From: Lysobacterales bacterium
GTDB lineage: Bacteria > Pseudomonadota > Gammaproteobacteria > Xanthomonadales > S139-57
NCBI GenBank assembly: GCA_026993285.1
Contig: JALWTZ010000086.1
Coordinates: 1-8,213, forward strand
Length of the DNA: 8,213 nucleotides
Direction of reading: 5' to 3'
The notes under the pieces were generated by a model. It was not told the DNA's origin. It saw only the letters and a program-made list of their open reading frames with translations, and searched no databases. Numbering within the stretch: the first letter of the stretch is position 1; each line of letters begins with the position of its first letter. The position numbers were made by a program, and so were the translations under genes. Below, piece by piece: positions 1-6,802 of this stretch.

Positions 1-95
1 CGCGGGGGTCAATCTTGTTGCAGAAAAATGTGCCGCTTCATCTATCTTTCAGGAGGGATTTTCCTGGAGCTGTATACCACCTGGGGGATAGTTTC

Positions 96-104
96 TGCGA
101 TAAT
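96..104 (+). promoter_or_regulatory. Candidate extended -10 promoter element upstream of the acyl-CoA dehydrogenase gene
   Basis: The bases TGCGATAAT match an extended -10 (TG-n followed by GATAAT, one mismatch from TATAAT). They lie about 48 bp before the favoured start codon at 152. No good -35 hexamer sits 16-18 bp upstream (bases 76-81 read ACCACC), so activity would rest on the extended -10 alone or on an activator. This is a weak sequence-only call. A promoter left of the window is equally possible. Confidence 0.22.
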
Positions 105-135
105 CAGGGCTTCTCATTCTGACCCTGCCTTGTAA

Positions 136-141
136 AAGGAG
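136..141 (+). promoter_or_regulatory. Ribosome binding site that selects the acyl-CoA dehydrogenase start
   Basis: AAGGAG at 136-141 is a strong Shine-Dalgarno match. Two in-frame ATGs follow. The one at 143 is only 1 nt away, too close for initiation. The one at 152 is 10 nt away, within the normal range. The site therefore argues for the start at 152, giving an N-terminus MNFELSEEQQ, which is typical of the family. Confidence 0.7.
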
Positions 142-151
142 CATGCCCAAG

Positions 152-1315
152 ATGAACTTCGAGCTGAGCGAAGAACAGCAGATGATCCAGCAGGCGGCGC
201 GCGAGTTTGCCCAGAGCGCCATTGTACCCATTGCCGCCCACCATGACGAAACCGGCGAATTCCCGCTGGAGACCATTCGTCAGATGGGTGAGCTGGGCCT
301 GATGGGCATCGAGGTGCCGGAAGCCTACGGCGGGGCCGGGCTGGACACGGTCGGCTACGCACTGGCCATGATGGAAATTGCCGCCGCCGATGCGGCCCAT
401 TCCACCATCATGTCGGTGAACAATTCCCTGTTCTGCAACGGCATACTCAAGTTCGGTTCCGAAGAACAAAAGCAACGCTATGTGCGCGCGGTCGCCTCCG
501 GCGAGGCCATCGGCGCCTATGCCCTGACCGAGCCGCAATCCGGTTCGGACGCGGCCAACATGCGTACCCGGGCGGTGTTGTCGGATGACGGCAGCCATTA
601 TGTGATCAACGGCAAGAAATCCTGGATCACCTCCGGGCCGGTGGCCGATTACGTGGTGCTCTTTGCCATCACCGATCCCGAAGCCGGCAGCAAGGGCATT
701 TCCGCCTTCATCATCGAAACCAACAAGCCCGGTTTCATCCGCGGCAAGACCGAGCCCAAGATGGGCATTCGCGCCTCGGCCACCTGTGAGATCGAGTTTG
801 AAAACTATCATTGCCCGGTGGAGAACCGCCTGGGCGAGGAAGGCATCGGCTTCAAGATGGCCATGAGCGTGCTGGACGCCGGCCGCATCGGCATCGCCTC
901 CCAGGCCGTGGGCATTGCCCAGGCCGCCTACGAGGCGGCACGTGCCTATGTGCGGGAGCGGCAGGCTTTCGGCCAGCCCATCGGCAGTTTCCAGATGATT
1001 CAGCAGAAGATCGCCGACATGAAGACCCGGCTGGATGCCGCCCGCCTGTTGACCCTGCGCGCGGCCTGGAAGAAGATGCAATGTGAGCGGGAAGGTGGGC
1101 GTTTTACCGCCGAGGCTTCCATGGCCAAGCTCTATGCCTCGGAGACCGCCATGTTCGTGGCCCATCAGGCCGTGCAGATTCACGGTGGCATGGGCTATTC
1201 ACGGGAGCTGCCGGTGGAACGCTACTTCCGCGATGCGAAAATCACGGAAATCTACGAAGGCACCAGCGAGATTCAGCGCATGGTGATCAGCCGGTCCGAA
1301 ACGGGCCTGCGCTGA
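152..1315 (+). CDS. Acyl-CoA dehydrogenase, short-chain/butyryl-CoA dehydrogenase type
   Basis: FAD enzyme that oxidises an acyl-CoA to the trans-2-enoyl-CoA and passes electrons to electron-transferring flavoprotein, as in beta-oxidation or branched-chain amino-acid breakdown; cytoplasmic. The 387-residue length (counting from 152) is usual for the family. The helical N-terminal domain begins MNFELSEEQQ. The mid beta-domain carries the first family signature, YALTEPQSGSD at 123-133, and WITSGP at 158-163. The C-terminal helical domain has DAGRIGIASQAVGIAQAA near 242-259, RQAFGQPIGSF near 274, and the second signature QIHGGMGYSRELPVERYFRD. The catalytic base is the Glu of IYEGTSEIQR, at about residue 369, where short- and medium-chain enzymes have theirs. 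An ATG nine bases upstream (143) is in frame but only 1 nt from the Shine-Dalgarno, so 152 is preferred. The overall pattern resembles short-chain enzymes, but exact chain length or branched-chain preference cannot be read from sequence. The next gene starts 34 bp downstream on the same strand, suggesting an operon. Confidence 0.95.
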   Translation: MNFELSEEQQMIQQAAREFAQSAIVPIAAHHDETGEFPLETIRQMGELGLMGIEVPEAYGGAGLDTVGYALAMMEIAAADAAHSTIMSVNNSLFCNGILKFGSEEQKQRYVRAVASGEAIGAYALTEPQSGSDAANMRTRAVLSDDGSHYVINGKKSWITSGPVADYVVLFAITDPEAGSKGISAFIIETNKPGFIRGKTEPKMGIRASATCEIEFENYHCPVENRLGEEGIGFKMAMSVLDAGRIGIASQAVGIAQAAYEAARAYVRERQAFGQPIGSFQMIQQKIADMKTRLDAARLLTLRAAWKKMQCEREGGRFTAEASMAKLYASETAMFVAHQAVQIHGGMGYSRELPVERYFRDAKITEIYEGTSEIQRMVISRSETGLR

Positions 1316-1335
1316 TCGATTCAAGAACGAGGGCA

Positions 1336-1343
1336 GGGGGGAG
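1336..1343 (+). promoter_or_regulatory. Ribosome binding site of the glutamate dehydrogenase gene
   Basis: GGGGGGAG lies 6 nt before the ATG at 1350, in the short gap after the acyl-CoA dehydrogenase stop. It supports the chosen start. The 34-bp gap shows no terminator-like hairpin, in keeping with read-through transcription from the upstream gene. Confidence 0.6.
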
Positions 1344-1349
1344 TTCGAG

Positions 1350-4300
1350 ATGAAACTGCAGGAAGAAGAAGGTCGTCAGCAACTGCTGGAATCACTGGAT
1401 ACGGTGTTCAGGGAGGATCTGCCGGCGCAACAGGCTGAACAGATGTACTATCTGGCCCAGCGCATGCTGGAACGGGCACCGCTGGAATGCTTCGAAGACG
1501 TACCGGCTCATCGGTTGGCGCAGATGGTGATTTCCATCAGCCGCTTTGCCACCCAGCGGCACAAGGGGGAGTTGAAGCTGCGGGTCTACAATCCGGTACT
1601 GGAAGAGCATGGCTGGGAGTCCCCCAATACCGTCATTGAAATGATCAATGATGACATGCCCTTTCTGGTGGATACCACCAGCCTGGCCATCTCCGAGCTG
1701 GACCCGGACGCGGCCATTCATGTCATGCTCCACCCGCTGGTGCGGGTAGTACGGGATGCCGGCGGCAATGTGCTGGAGCTGGAGGAGCTGGACAGTGATC
1801 AGGGCCAGGTGGAATCCATCATCCATGTGCAGATCAGCAAGCGCACCGACCCGGCGGAACTGAAGCACCTGCATGACGGTATTCTCGCTTCCATGCGGGA
1901 TGTGCGCACGGTGGTGGACGACTGGCAGGCCATGCGGGAACAGGCCGTGACCGTGGCCGAAGAAATGAAAAAGAGTGAAAGCCCCTTCATGGAGGAAGAG
2001 GTTATGGAAGCGGCGCATTTTGTGGCCTGGCTGGCGGAAGAGCATTTCACTTTCCTGGGTTATCAGGAGTACTTTCTCGAAGAGAAGGGCGACAAGCTGG
2101 AACTGGTCTCCCGCCCGGAAACCGCCCTGGGGCTGTTCCGCAACCACAAGAAAGCCACCCGCCACAGCTTCGATTCTCACGAAAGCGAACAGGTGCTGCG
2201 CGAACCGCTGATCATCACCAAAACCAATGCCCGTGCCACGGTACACCGCCGGGGTTACATGGATTATGTCGGCGTTCTGCTGTTCGACAAGCAGGGAAAA
2301 CTGGTGGGTGAGAAGCGCATGATCGGCCTGTTTACCTCCGGGGCCTACTACCGTCGCCCGTGGGAAATACCCTATCTGCGTCACCAGGTAGAGCATGTGT
2401 TGCAGCGTTCCGGCCTCAAGCCCAACAGCCACAACGCCAAGGCCCTGCTGCATGTACTGGAAACCCTGCCGCGCGACGAGCTGTTCCAGAGCAACATCGA
2501 CGATCTCTACCGCATGGCTATGGGTGTGTTGCAATTGCAGGAACGTCGTGTCACACGCGTGTTTATCCGGGAAGACCGCTATGGCCGTTTCTATTCCTGC
2601 CTGATCTACATGCCCCGTGACCGTTTTGATACCAACACCCGCCGCCAGCTGACCAAGCTGTTCCTCAAGGTATTGCGGGGCACGCACGCGGATTTCTCCG
2701 TGCAGCTTTCCGAGAGCCTGCTGGCACGCCTGCATCTGATCGTGCGTACCAGGCACCTGCTGGACCGTGTGCCGGATGAACGGGCCATTGAGCAGGAGAT
2801 CAAGGAACTGACCCGAGACTGGCGCGATGATCTCACCCAGACGCTGGTCGAACGCCTGGGCGAGGAACGCGGCCTGCGTCTGGCCCATCGTTTCGCCAAT
2901 GCCTTCCCGGCTTCCTACCGCGAGGATGTCAGCCCCTGGGTGGCCAGCTTCGACCTGGAAAACATCGAACAGCTGCAGAACCTGGACGACATGCGCATGA
3001 GCCTCTACCGGCCACGCAACAAGCGCGAGGGGCTGTATCGCTTCAAGGTCTTCCGCTACGAGCGCACCATCCCGCTCTCCGATGTGGTGCCCATGCTGGA
3101 GAACATGGGTCTGCGGGTGGTCAACGAACGGCCCTACGAACTGCCGCTGGAAGAGGATCTCAGCCTGTGGATCCAGGATTTCGACATCCAGCTCTGCGGC
3201 ATGGGCGAGCTGGATCTGGAAGCCATCCGTGACGAATTCCAGGAAGCCTTCGAGCATGTGGTGCGTGGTGACATGGAAAACGACGGCTTCAACCGCCTGA
3301 TTTTGGCCGCGCAGCTGAACTGGGCGCAGGTCAACATGCTGCGCGCCTGCTGCAAGTACCTGCTGCAGACCAACAATCCCTTCTCGCAGCACTACATGGA
3401 ACAGGCGCTGTTCCATCACCCGCAAATCACCTACCTGCTGGTAGAACTGTTCACCACCCTGTTCTCGCCCGTTCGCGATGAGGAAAGCGAAGTGGAACGG
3501 GAATGGTCTGCCGATGCCATGCAGACCCGCATCGAGCAGATTCTGCGCCAGCGTGAAGACCTGCCCGAAGCCGTGTGGCTGAAAGATCTGCTCAAGGCAC
3601 GCAAGGGTACGCGTGAGGAACAGGTGCAGGGTATCGTCGAAGCCATCATAACCGCGCTGGAAGGCGTGCGCAGCCAGGACGAGGACCGCATTCTGCGCAG
3701 CTTCATGGGCCTGATGCAGGGCATGTTGCGCACCACCTATTTCCAGCCGCATGAAGATCCGAATACCGAACCCTACCTGGCCTTCAAGCTCAATTCGGCT
3801 GTGGTGCCTGACCTGCCACAACCCCGGCCCATGTTCGAGATTTTTGTCTACTCGCCACGGGTGGAAGGCGTGCACCTGCGCGGTGGCAAGGTGGCCCGGG
3901 GCGGCTTGCGCTGGTCAGACCGGCGGGAAGACTTCCGCACCGAAGTACTGGGCCTGATGAAGGCGCAGCAGGTCAAGAACACCATCATCGTACCCGTGGG
4001 CGCCAAGGGCGGTTTCGTGGTCAAGCAACTGCCCACAGGGGACCGCGATACGGTCATGACCGAAGTGGTGCACTGCTACCGTACCTTTATCGGTGGCCTG
4101 CTGGATCTTACCGACAACCTGCAGGGGGATACGGTCAAGCCGCCCCTGCTCACCGTTCGCCGCGACGAGGACGACCCCTACATGGTGGTGGCCGCCGACA
4201 AGGGCACGGCCACCTTCTCCGATATCGCCAACTCCATCGCCGAACAGCGCGGTTTCTGGCTGGGAGATGCCTTTGCCTCGGGTGGTTCCGCCGGTTACGA

Positions 4301-6299
4301 CCACAAGAAAATGGGCATCACCGCCCGTGGCGCCTGGGAATCGGTCAAGCGCCACTTCCGCGAGCTGGGCGTGGACTGCCAGAACGAGCCATTCACCTGC
4401 GTGGGCATCGGCGACATGGGAGGCGACGTGTTCGGCAACGGCATGCTGCTCTCGCGCAAGACCCGCCTGCTGGCCGCCTTCAACCACATGCATATCTTCA
4501 TCGACCCGGACCCGGACCCGGAAATCAGCTACCAGGAACGGGAACGCCTGTTCAAGCTGCCCCGTTCCACCTGGGAAGACTACAATCCCAAGCTGATCTC
4601 CAAGGGTGGCGGCGTGTGGAGCCGCAGCCAGAAATCCATCAAGCTCACCCCGGAAGTCAAGGCCTGGCTGGGGCTGGAAGTGGACAAACTGCCACCACAG
4701 GAATTGATTCGTGAACTGCTCAAGGCACCGGTGGATCTGCTGTGGAACGGCGGCATCGGTACTTATGTGAAAGCCAGCAGTGAAACCCATCAGGATGTGG
4801 GCGACCACAACAACGACATCCTGCGTATCGACGCCACCGAGCTGCGTTGCCGTATCGTCGGTGAGGGCGGCAACCTGGGTCTGACCCAGCTGGCGCGGGT
4901 GGAATACGCGCTCAACGGTGGGCGCATCAACACCGATTTTGTCGATAACGCTGGCGGAGTGGACTGCTCCGACCACGAGGTCAACATCAAGATTCTGCTC
5001 AATCAGGCCATGGAAAAGGGCCTGCTCAACCGCAAGCAGCGCGACAAGCTGCTCAAGGACATGACCGATGAAGTGGCCGCACTGGTGTTGCGTAGCAACT
5101 ACCTGCAGGCGCAGGCCCTGAGCATGATGGAATCCATGGCTGTGCACCGGCTGGGTGCCAAGGCCCATCTCATCAGCGAACTGGAACAGAAGGGCCAGTT
5201 GGACCGGCAGCTGGAATACCTGCCTTCCAACGAGGAAATCCAGGAACGCCGTGCCCGTGGCCAGGGCCTGACCCGGCCGGAACTCTGCGTGCTGCTGGCC
5301 TACTCCAAGATGGACCTCTACAACGAACTCATAGCATCCGACCTGCCGGATGATCCCTACTTCGGCCAGGAACTGGTGCATTATTTCCCCAAGCCCCTGC
5401 AGAAAAAGTACGCCGAGCTGATGCCGGCGCACCGGCTGCACCGGGAAATCATCGCCACCGTGGTTTCCAACGACATGGTCAACCGCATGGGCTCCACCTT
5501 CAACCTGCGCATGCAGGAAGACACTGGTGCCTCGCCGGCGGCCATTGCCCGGGCCTACACCCTGGCCAAGAAAGTGCTGCATGCCGATGTATTCTGGGGT
5601 GAGGTGGAAGCGCTGGACAACCAGGTGCCCGCGCAGGTACAGATCGACATCCTCATGCGCATGTGGAACCTGATGCGACACATCTGCCGCTGGCTGCTCA
5701 ACCAGCACGGCCACGAGCTGGACATTGCCGCCTTTGAAGCACGCTACAGCCAGCCCATGCGCGAGCTGATCCGCTTCCTCTACCGTGCGCTGGACCCGGA
5801 AACCCAACAGCGGGTGGAACAGGATACCGAAGCGCTGGAAAATCATGGACTGCCCCACAGCCTGGCCCGCCGTTGCGCCCTCATGCCCGCCATGTTCTCG
5901 GCGCTGGATCTGGTGGAAATTGCCCAGCAGGCCAAGGCCGGTGTGGAAAAAACCGCCCGCCTGTATTTCAGCATGGGTGACCGTCTACGGCTGAACTGGC
6001 TGGCCGGGCAGATCGAAAAACTGGCCGTGGAAGGCCAGTGGCATGCCAACGCCCGCGCCGCCTTGCGAGACGAGCTCTACCAGCACCATCGCACCCTGGT
6101 ACTCCGTTTGCTGCAGAAAAACGGCAAGCAAAGTGTCAAGCAGCTGTTGGAGGCCTGGTTGAACCAATACGCGCAGGAAGTGGATTACCTGGAACACATG
6201 CTGGGCGACATGAAGGCTTCGTCACATGTGGACTATGCCATGATCTCCGTGGCGATTCGGGGGGTGAGTCATCTGATTCGGGCTAGTGAGCGATCCTGA
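1350..6299 (+). CDS. gdhB: NAD-specific glutamate dehydrogenase, large 180-kDa type
   Basis: Catalyses NAD+-dependent oxidative deamination of L-glutamate to 2-oxoglutarate and ammonium; a cytosolic oligomer in characterised relatives, normally used for glutamate catabolism. The 1649 residues fit the 1,600-residue L-GDH class (Pseudomonas, Streptomyces clavuligerus, mycobacteria), not the 450-residue enzymes. The first ~750 residues are the long regulatory part, with ACT-like segments in this family; the landmark NDDMPFLVDTTSLAISE lies near residue 100. The catalytic core follows: GGLRWSDRREDFRTEV from 851, KAQQVKN at 871-877, PVGAKGGF at 882-889 with putative catalytic Lys886, GIGDMGGDVFGNGM at 1019-1032, LLWNGGIGTY from 1130, GEGGNLGLTQ at 1171-1180, and DNAGGVDCSDHE at 1199-1210. 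The remaining C-terminal ~400 residues look mostly helical. The frame is intact, with no missing motif. Family members in Pseudomonas are allosterically controlled by amino acids; no effector can be inferred here. The symbol follows Pseudomonas aeruginosa usage. The stop codon overlaps the first palindromic repeat. Confidence 0.97.
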   Translation: MKLQEEEGRQQLLESLDTVFREDLPAQQAEQMYYLAQRMLERAPLECFEDVPAHRLAQMVISISRFATQRHKGELKLRVYNPVLEEHGWESPNTVIEMINDDMPFLVDTTSLAISELDPDAAIHVMLHPLVRVVRDAGGNVLELEELDSDQGQVESIIHVQISKRTDPAELKHLHDGILASMRDVRTVVDDWQAMREQAVTVAEEMKKSESPFMEEEVMEAAHFVAWLAEEHFTFLGYQEYFLEEKGDKLELVSRPETALGLFRNHKKATRHSFDSHESEQVLREPLIITKTNARATVHRRGYMDYVGVLLFDKQGKLVGEKRMIGLFTSGAYYRRPWEIPYLRHQVEHVLQRSGLKPNSHNAKALLHVLETLPRDELFQSNIDDLYRMAMGVLQLQERRVTRVFIREDRYGRFYSCLIYMPRDRFDTNTRRQLTKLFLKVLRGTHADFSVQLSESLLARLHLIVRTRHLLDRVPDERAIEQEIKELTRDWRDDLTQTLVERLGEERGLRLAHRFANAFPASYREDVSPWVASFDLENIEQLQNLDDMRMSLYRPRNKREGLYRFKVFRYERTIPLSDVVPMLENMGLRVVNERPYELPLEEDLSLWIQDFDIQLCGMGELDLEAIRDEFQEAFEHVVRGDMENDGFNRLILAAQLNWAQVNMLRACCKYLLQTNNPFSQHYMEQALFHHPQITYLLVELFTTLFSPVRDEESEVEREWSADAMQTRIEQILRQREDLPEAVWLKDLLKARKGTREEQVQGIVEAIITALEGVRSQDEDRILRSFMGLMQGMLRTTYFQPHEDPNTEPYLAFKLNSAVVPDLPQPRPMFEIFVYSPRVEGVHLRGGKVARGGLRWSDRREDFRTEVLGLMKAQQVKNTIIVPVGAKGGFVVKQLPTGDRDTVMTEVVHCYRTFIGGLLDLTDNLQGDTVKPPLLTVRRDEDDPYMVVAADKGTATFSDIANSIAEQRGFWLGDAFASGGSAGYDHKKMGITARGAWESVKRHFRELGVDCQNEPFTCVGIGDMGGDVFGNGMLLSRKTRLLAAFNHMHIFIDPDPDPEISYQERERLFKLPRSTWEDYNPKLISKGGGVWSRSQKSIKLTPEVKAWLGLEVDKLPPQELIRELLKAPVDLLWNGGIGTYVKASSETHQDVGDHNNDILRIDATELRCRIVGEGGNLGLTQLARVEYALNGGRINTDFVDNAGGVDCSDHEVNIKILLNQAMEKGLLNRKQRDKLLKDMTDEVAALVLRSNYLQAQALSMMESMAVHRLGAKAHLISELEQKGQLDRQLEYLPSNEEIQERRARGQGLTRPELCVLLAYSKMDLYNELIASDLPDDPYFGQELVHYFPKPLQKKYAELMPAHRLHREIIATVVSNDMVNRMGSTFNLRMQEDTGASPAAIARAYTLAKKVLHADVFWGEVEALDNQVPAQVQIDILMRMWNLMRHICRWLLNQHGHELDIAAFEARYSQPMRELIRFLYRALDPETQQRVEQDTEALENHGLPHSLARRCALMPAMFSALDLVEIAQQAKAGVEKTARLYFSMGDRLRLNWLAGQIEKLAVEGQWHANARAALRDELYQHHRTLVLRLLQKNGKQSVKQLLEAWLNQYAQEVDYLEHMLGDMKASSHVDYAMISVAIRGVSHLIRASERS

Positions 6300-6427
6300 T
6301 TTTGGGCGGCTTGTTTTCCGCCATACTGCGTTGGAGGGGGTGCGCTCGTCGGTCACGTACTGATCTGTACGCTCCCTCCTCGCTTACCCCCTCCGCCTTG
6401 TCTGACGAAAAACCGCTCGCCCAAAAT
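6299..6427 (+). repeat. ERIC-like imperfect palindrome, copy 1
   Basis: A 129-bp inverted repeat. Its left end ATTTTGGGCGGCTTGTTTT is mirrored by a right end ending CCGCTCGCCCAAAAT. Inner arms also pair, for example GGAGGGGGT against ACCCCCTCC, and CGTAC at 6356-6360 against GTACG at 6367-6371; the centre is near 6363. The core is asymmetric: GGTCAC on the left, GCTCC on the right. From memory, enteric ERIC elements (about 126 bp) share this length, the GTCAC/TAC-GTA/GCTCC core, a TGCGTT block in the left arm and a GCCTT block in the right arm. The element begins on the last base of the glutamate dehydrogenase stop codon, so it lies in that mRNA's 3' region. Assignment to the ERIC superfamily is by resemblance; the palindrome itself is seen directly. 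Confidence 0.85.
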
Positions 6428-6553
6428 TTTGGGCGGCTTGTTTCGCGAATCTCTGCGTTACTGCCGCTTCACTCGCCGGTCACATACTGGATGTATGCTC
6501 CCGGCTCCTTCAACGGCAGTGCCTTGATCTTCACGAAACCGCTCGCCCAAAAT
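6426..6553 (+). repeat. ERIC-like imperfect palindrome, copy 2
   Basis: A 128-bp second copy in the same orientation, sharing the AAAATTTT junction (6423-6430) with copy 1. The outer ends are nearly identical to copy 1 (ATTTTGGGCGGCTTGTTT at left, CGAAACCGCTCGCCCAAAAT at right). The inner arms differ from copy 1 in sequence but remain self-complementary: ACTGCCG pairs with CGGCAGT, and CATAC at 6483-6487 pairs with GTATG at 6493-6497. The asymmetric GGTCAC / GCTCC core is retained. If transcribed it would fold into a long hairpin. No protein-coding role is credible. Confidence 0.85.
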
Positions 6554-6580
6554 CTGTGCCAGTTTCTGAAGGAATCGCGA

Positions 6581-6624
6581 CGGCTTGTCTCTGCCTACAC
6601 AGCGTTACCGCCGCTCATGGTCTG
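6581..6624 (+). repeat. Degenerate left arm of a third ERIC-like copy
   Basis: CGGCTTGTCTCTG at 6581-6593 and GCGTTACCGCCGCT at 6602-6615, then GGTC at 6619-6622, follow the order of blocks in the left arm of copy 2 (CGGCTTGTTTC, CTGCGTTACTGCCGCTTC, CGGTCAC). The spacing is altered, and no matching right arm is found. The reading is a decayed or truncated copy next to the intact pair. The alignment was made by eye and is short. Confidence 0.45.
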
Positions 6625-6656
6625 AAGAACACCATTGGTTGAATCGGCCCAGGCCT

Positions 6657-6699
6657 CCGGGCGCCGCTGCCCGACGGAAAGCAGCGGAAACAAGCCCGG
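6657..6699 (+). other. Nested GC-rich hairpin of unknown role
   Basis: CCGGGC (6657-6662) pairs with GCCCGG (6694-6699). Immediately inside, CCGCTGC (6664-6670) pairs with GCAGCGG (6681-6687) around a 10-nt loop. Together these give 13 GC-rich base pairs interrupted by an asymmetric bulge (1 nt on one side, 6 on the other). The structure is unrelated in sequence to the ERIC-like copies. It could be part of a complex terminator, a structured 3' end or a small RNA; the sequence does not decide. No T-run follows directly. Confidence 0.4.
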
Positions 6700-6702
6700 A
6701 AA

Positions 6703-6742
6703 GCCGCCGTTTTTTGCGGCCCTTTTGTATGAAAAAAGGGCC
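6703..6742. terminator. Candidate bidirectional terminator region between convergent genes
   Basis: Two adjacent hairpins. GCCGC (6703-6707) pairs with GCGGC (6716-6720) around a T-rich loop and is followed on the plus strand by CCTTTTG. GGCCCTTTT (6718-6726) pairs with AAAAGGGCC (6734-6742). On the minus strand a short GGCC stem is followed by CTTTTTT. The location, between the 3' ends of the plus-strand glutamate dehydrogenase gene and the minus-strand membrane-protein gene, is where a shared terminator is expected. The two hairpins overlap by three bases, so they are mutually exclusive in part. Neither is a textbook stem-plus-U-tract. Confidence 0.42.
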
Positions 6743-6802
6743 TTGCGGGCCAGTGTGGATGATTTCAGAAGTGTAGTGGTCAAGATAAGTTGGATGCCGG
6801 TG

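Noticed and set aside
29..136. 35-codon open frame starting at ATG 29 and ending in the acyl-CoA dehydrogenase Shine-Dalgarno region (possible leader peptide)
   Set aside because: No ribosome site precedes it, and there is no run of regulatory codons or attenuator-like hairpin pair. The length is within chance expectation.
143..151. ATG at 143 as the acyl-CoA dehydrogenase start
   Set aside because: It lies 1 nt after AAGGAG, too close for initiation. The in-frame ATG at 152 has 10-nt spacing and gives the family-typical N-terminus.
104..1183. Minus-strand open frame of 359 codons opposite the acyl-CoA dehydrogenase
   Set aside because: It is an antisense shadow of a clearly identified gene, with Gly/His-rich composition and no motif.
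1392..3875. Very long open frame (about 827 codons) on the minus strand inside the glutamate dehydrogenase gene
   Set aside because: It is fully antisense to an unmistakable protein family. Its translation is rich in His, Gln and Gly with no recognisable motif, as expected from codon-position GC bias on the opposite strand.
3915..5858. Second long minus-strand open frame (about 647 codons) across the catalytic part of glutamate dehydrogenase
   Set aside because: Same shadow effect: low-complexity His/Gln/Val-rich translation, no ribosome site or family resemblance, and it overlaps the conserved catalytic motifs.
6423..6430. AAAATTTT as an integration or origin-type site
   Set aside because: It is explained by the shared ends of two adjacent palindromes. 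There are no flanking DnaA boxes, integrase gene or att-like duplication.
6302..6625. Plus-strand open frame of 107 codons after glutamate dehydrogenase
   Set aside because: It is made entirely of the two palindromic repeats and the degenerate third arm. The translation repeats PLAQN because the DNA repeats. No family resemblance; a typical spurious repeat-derived frame.
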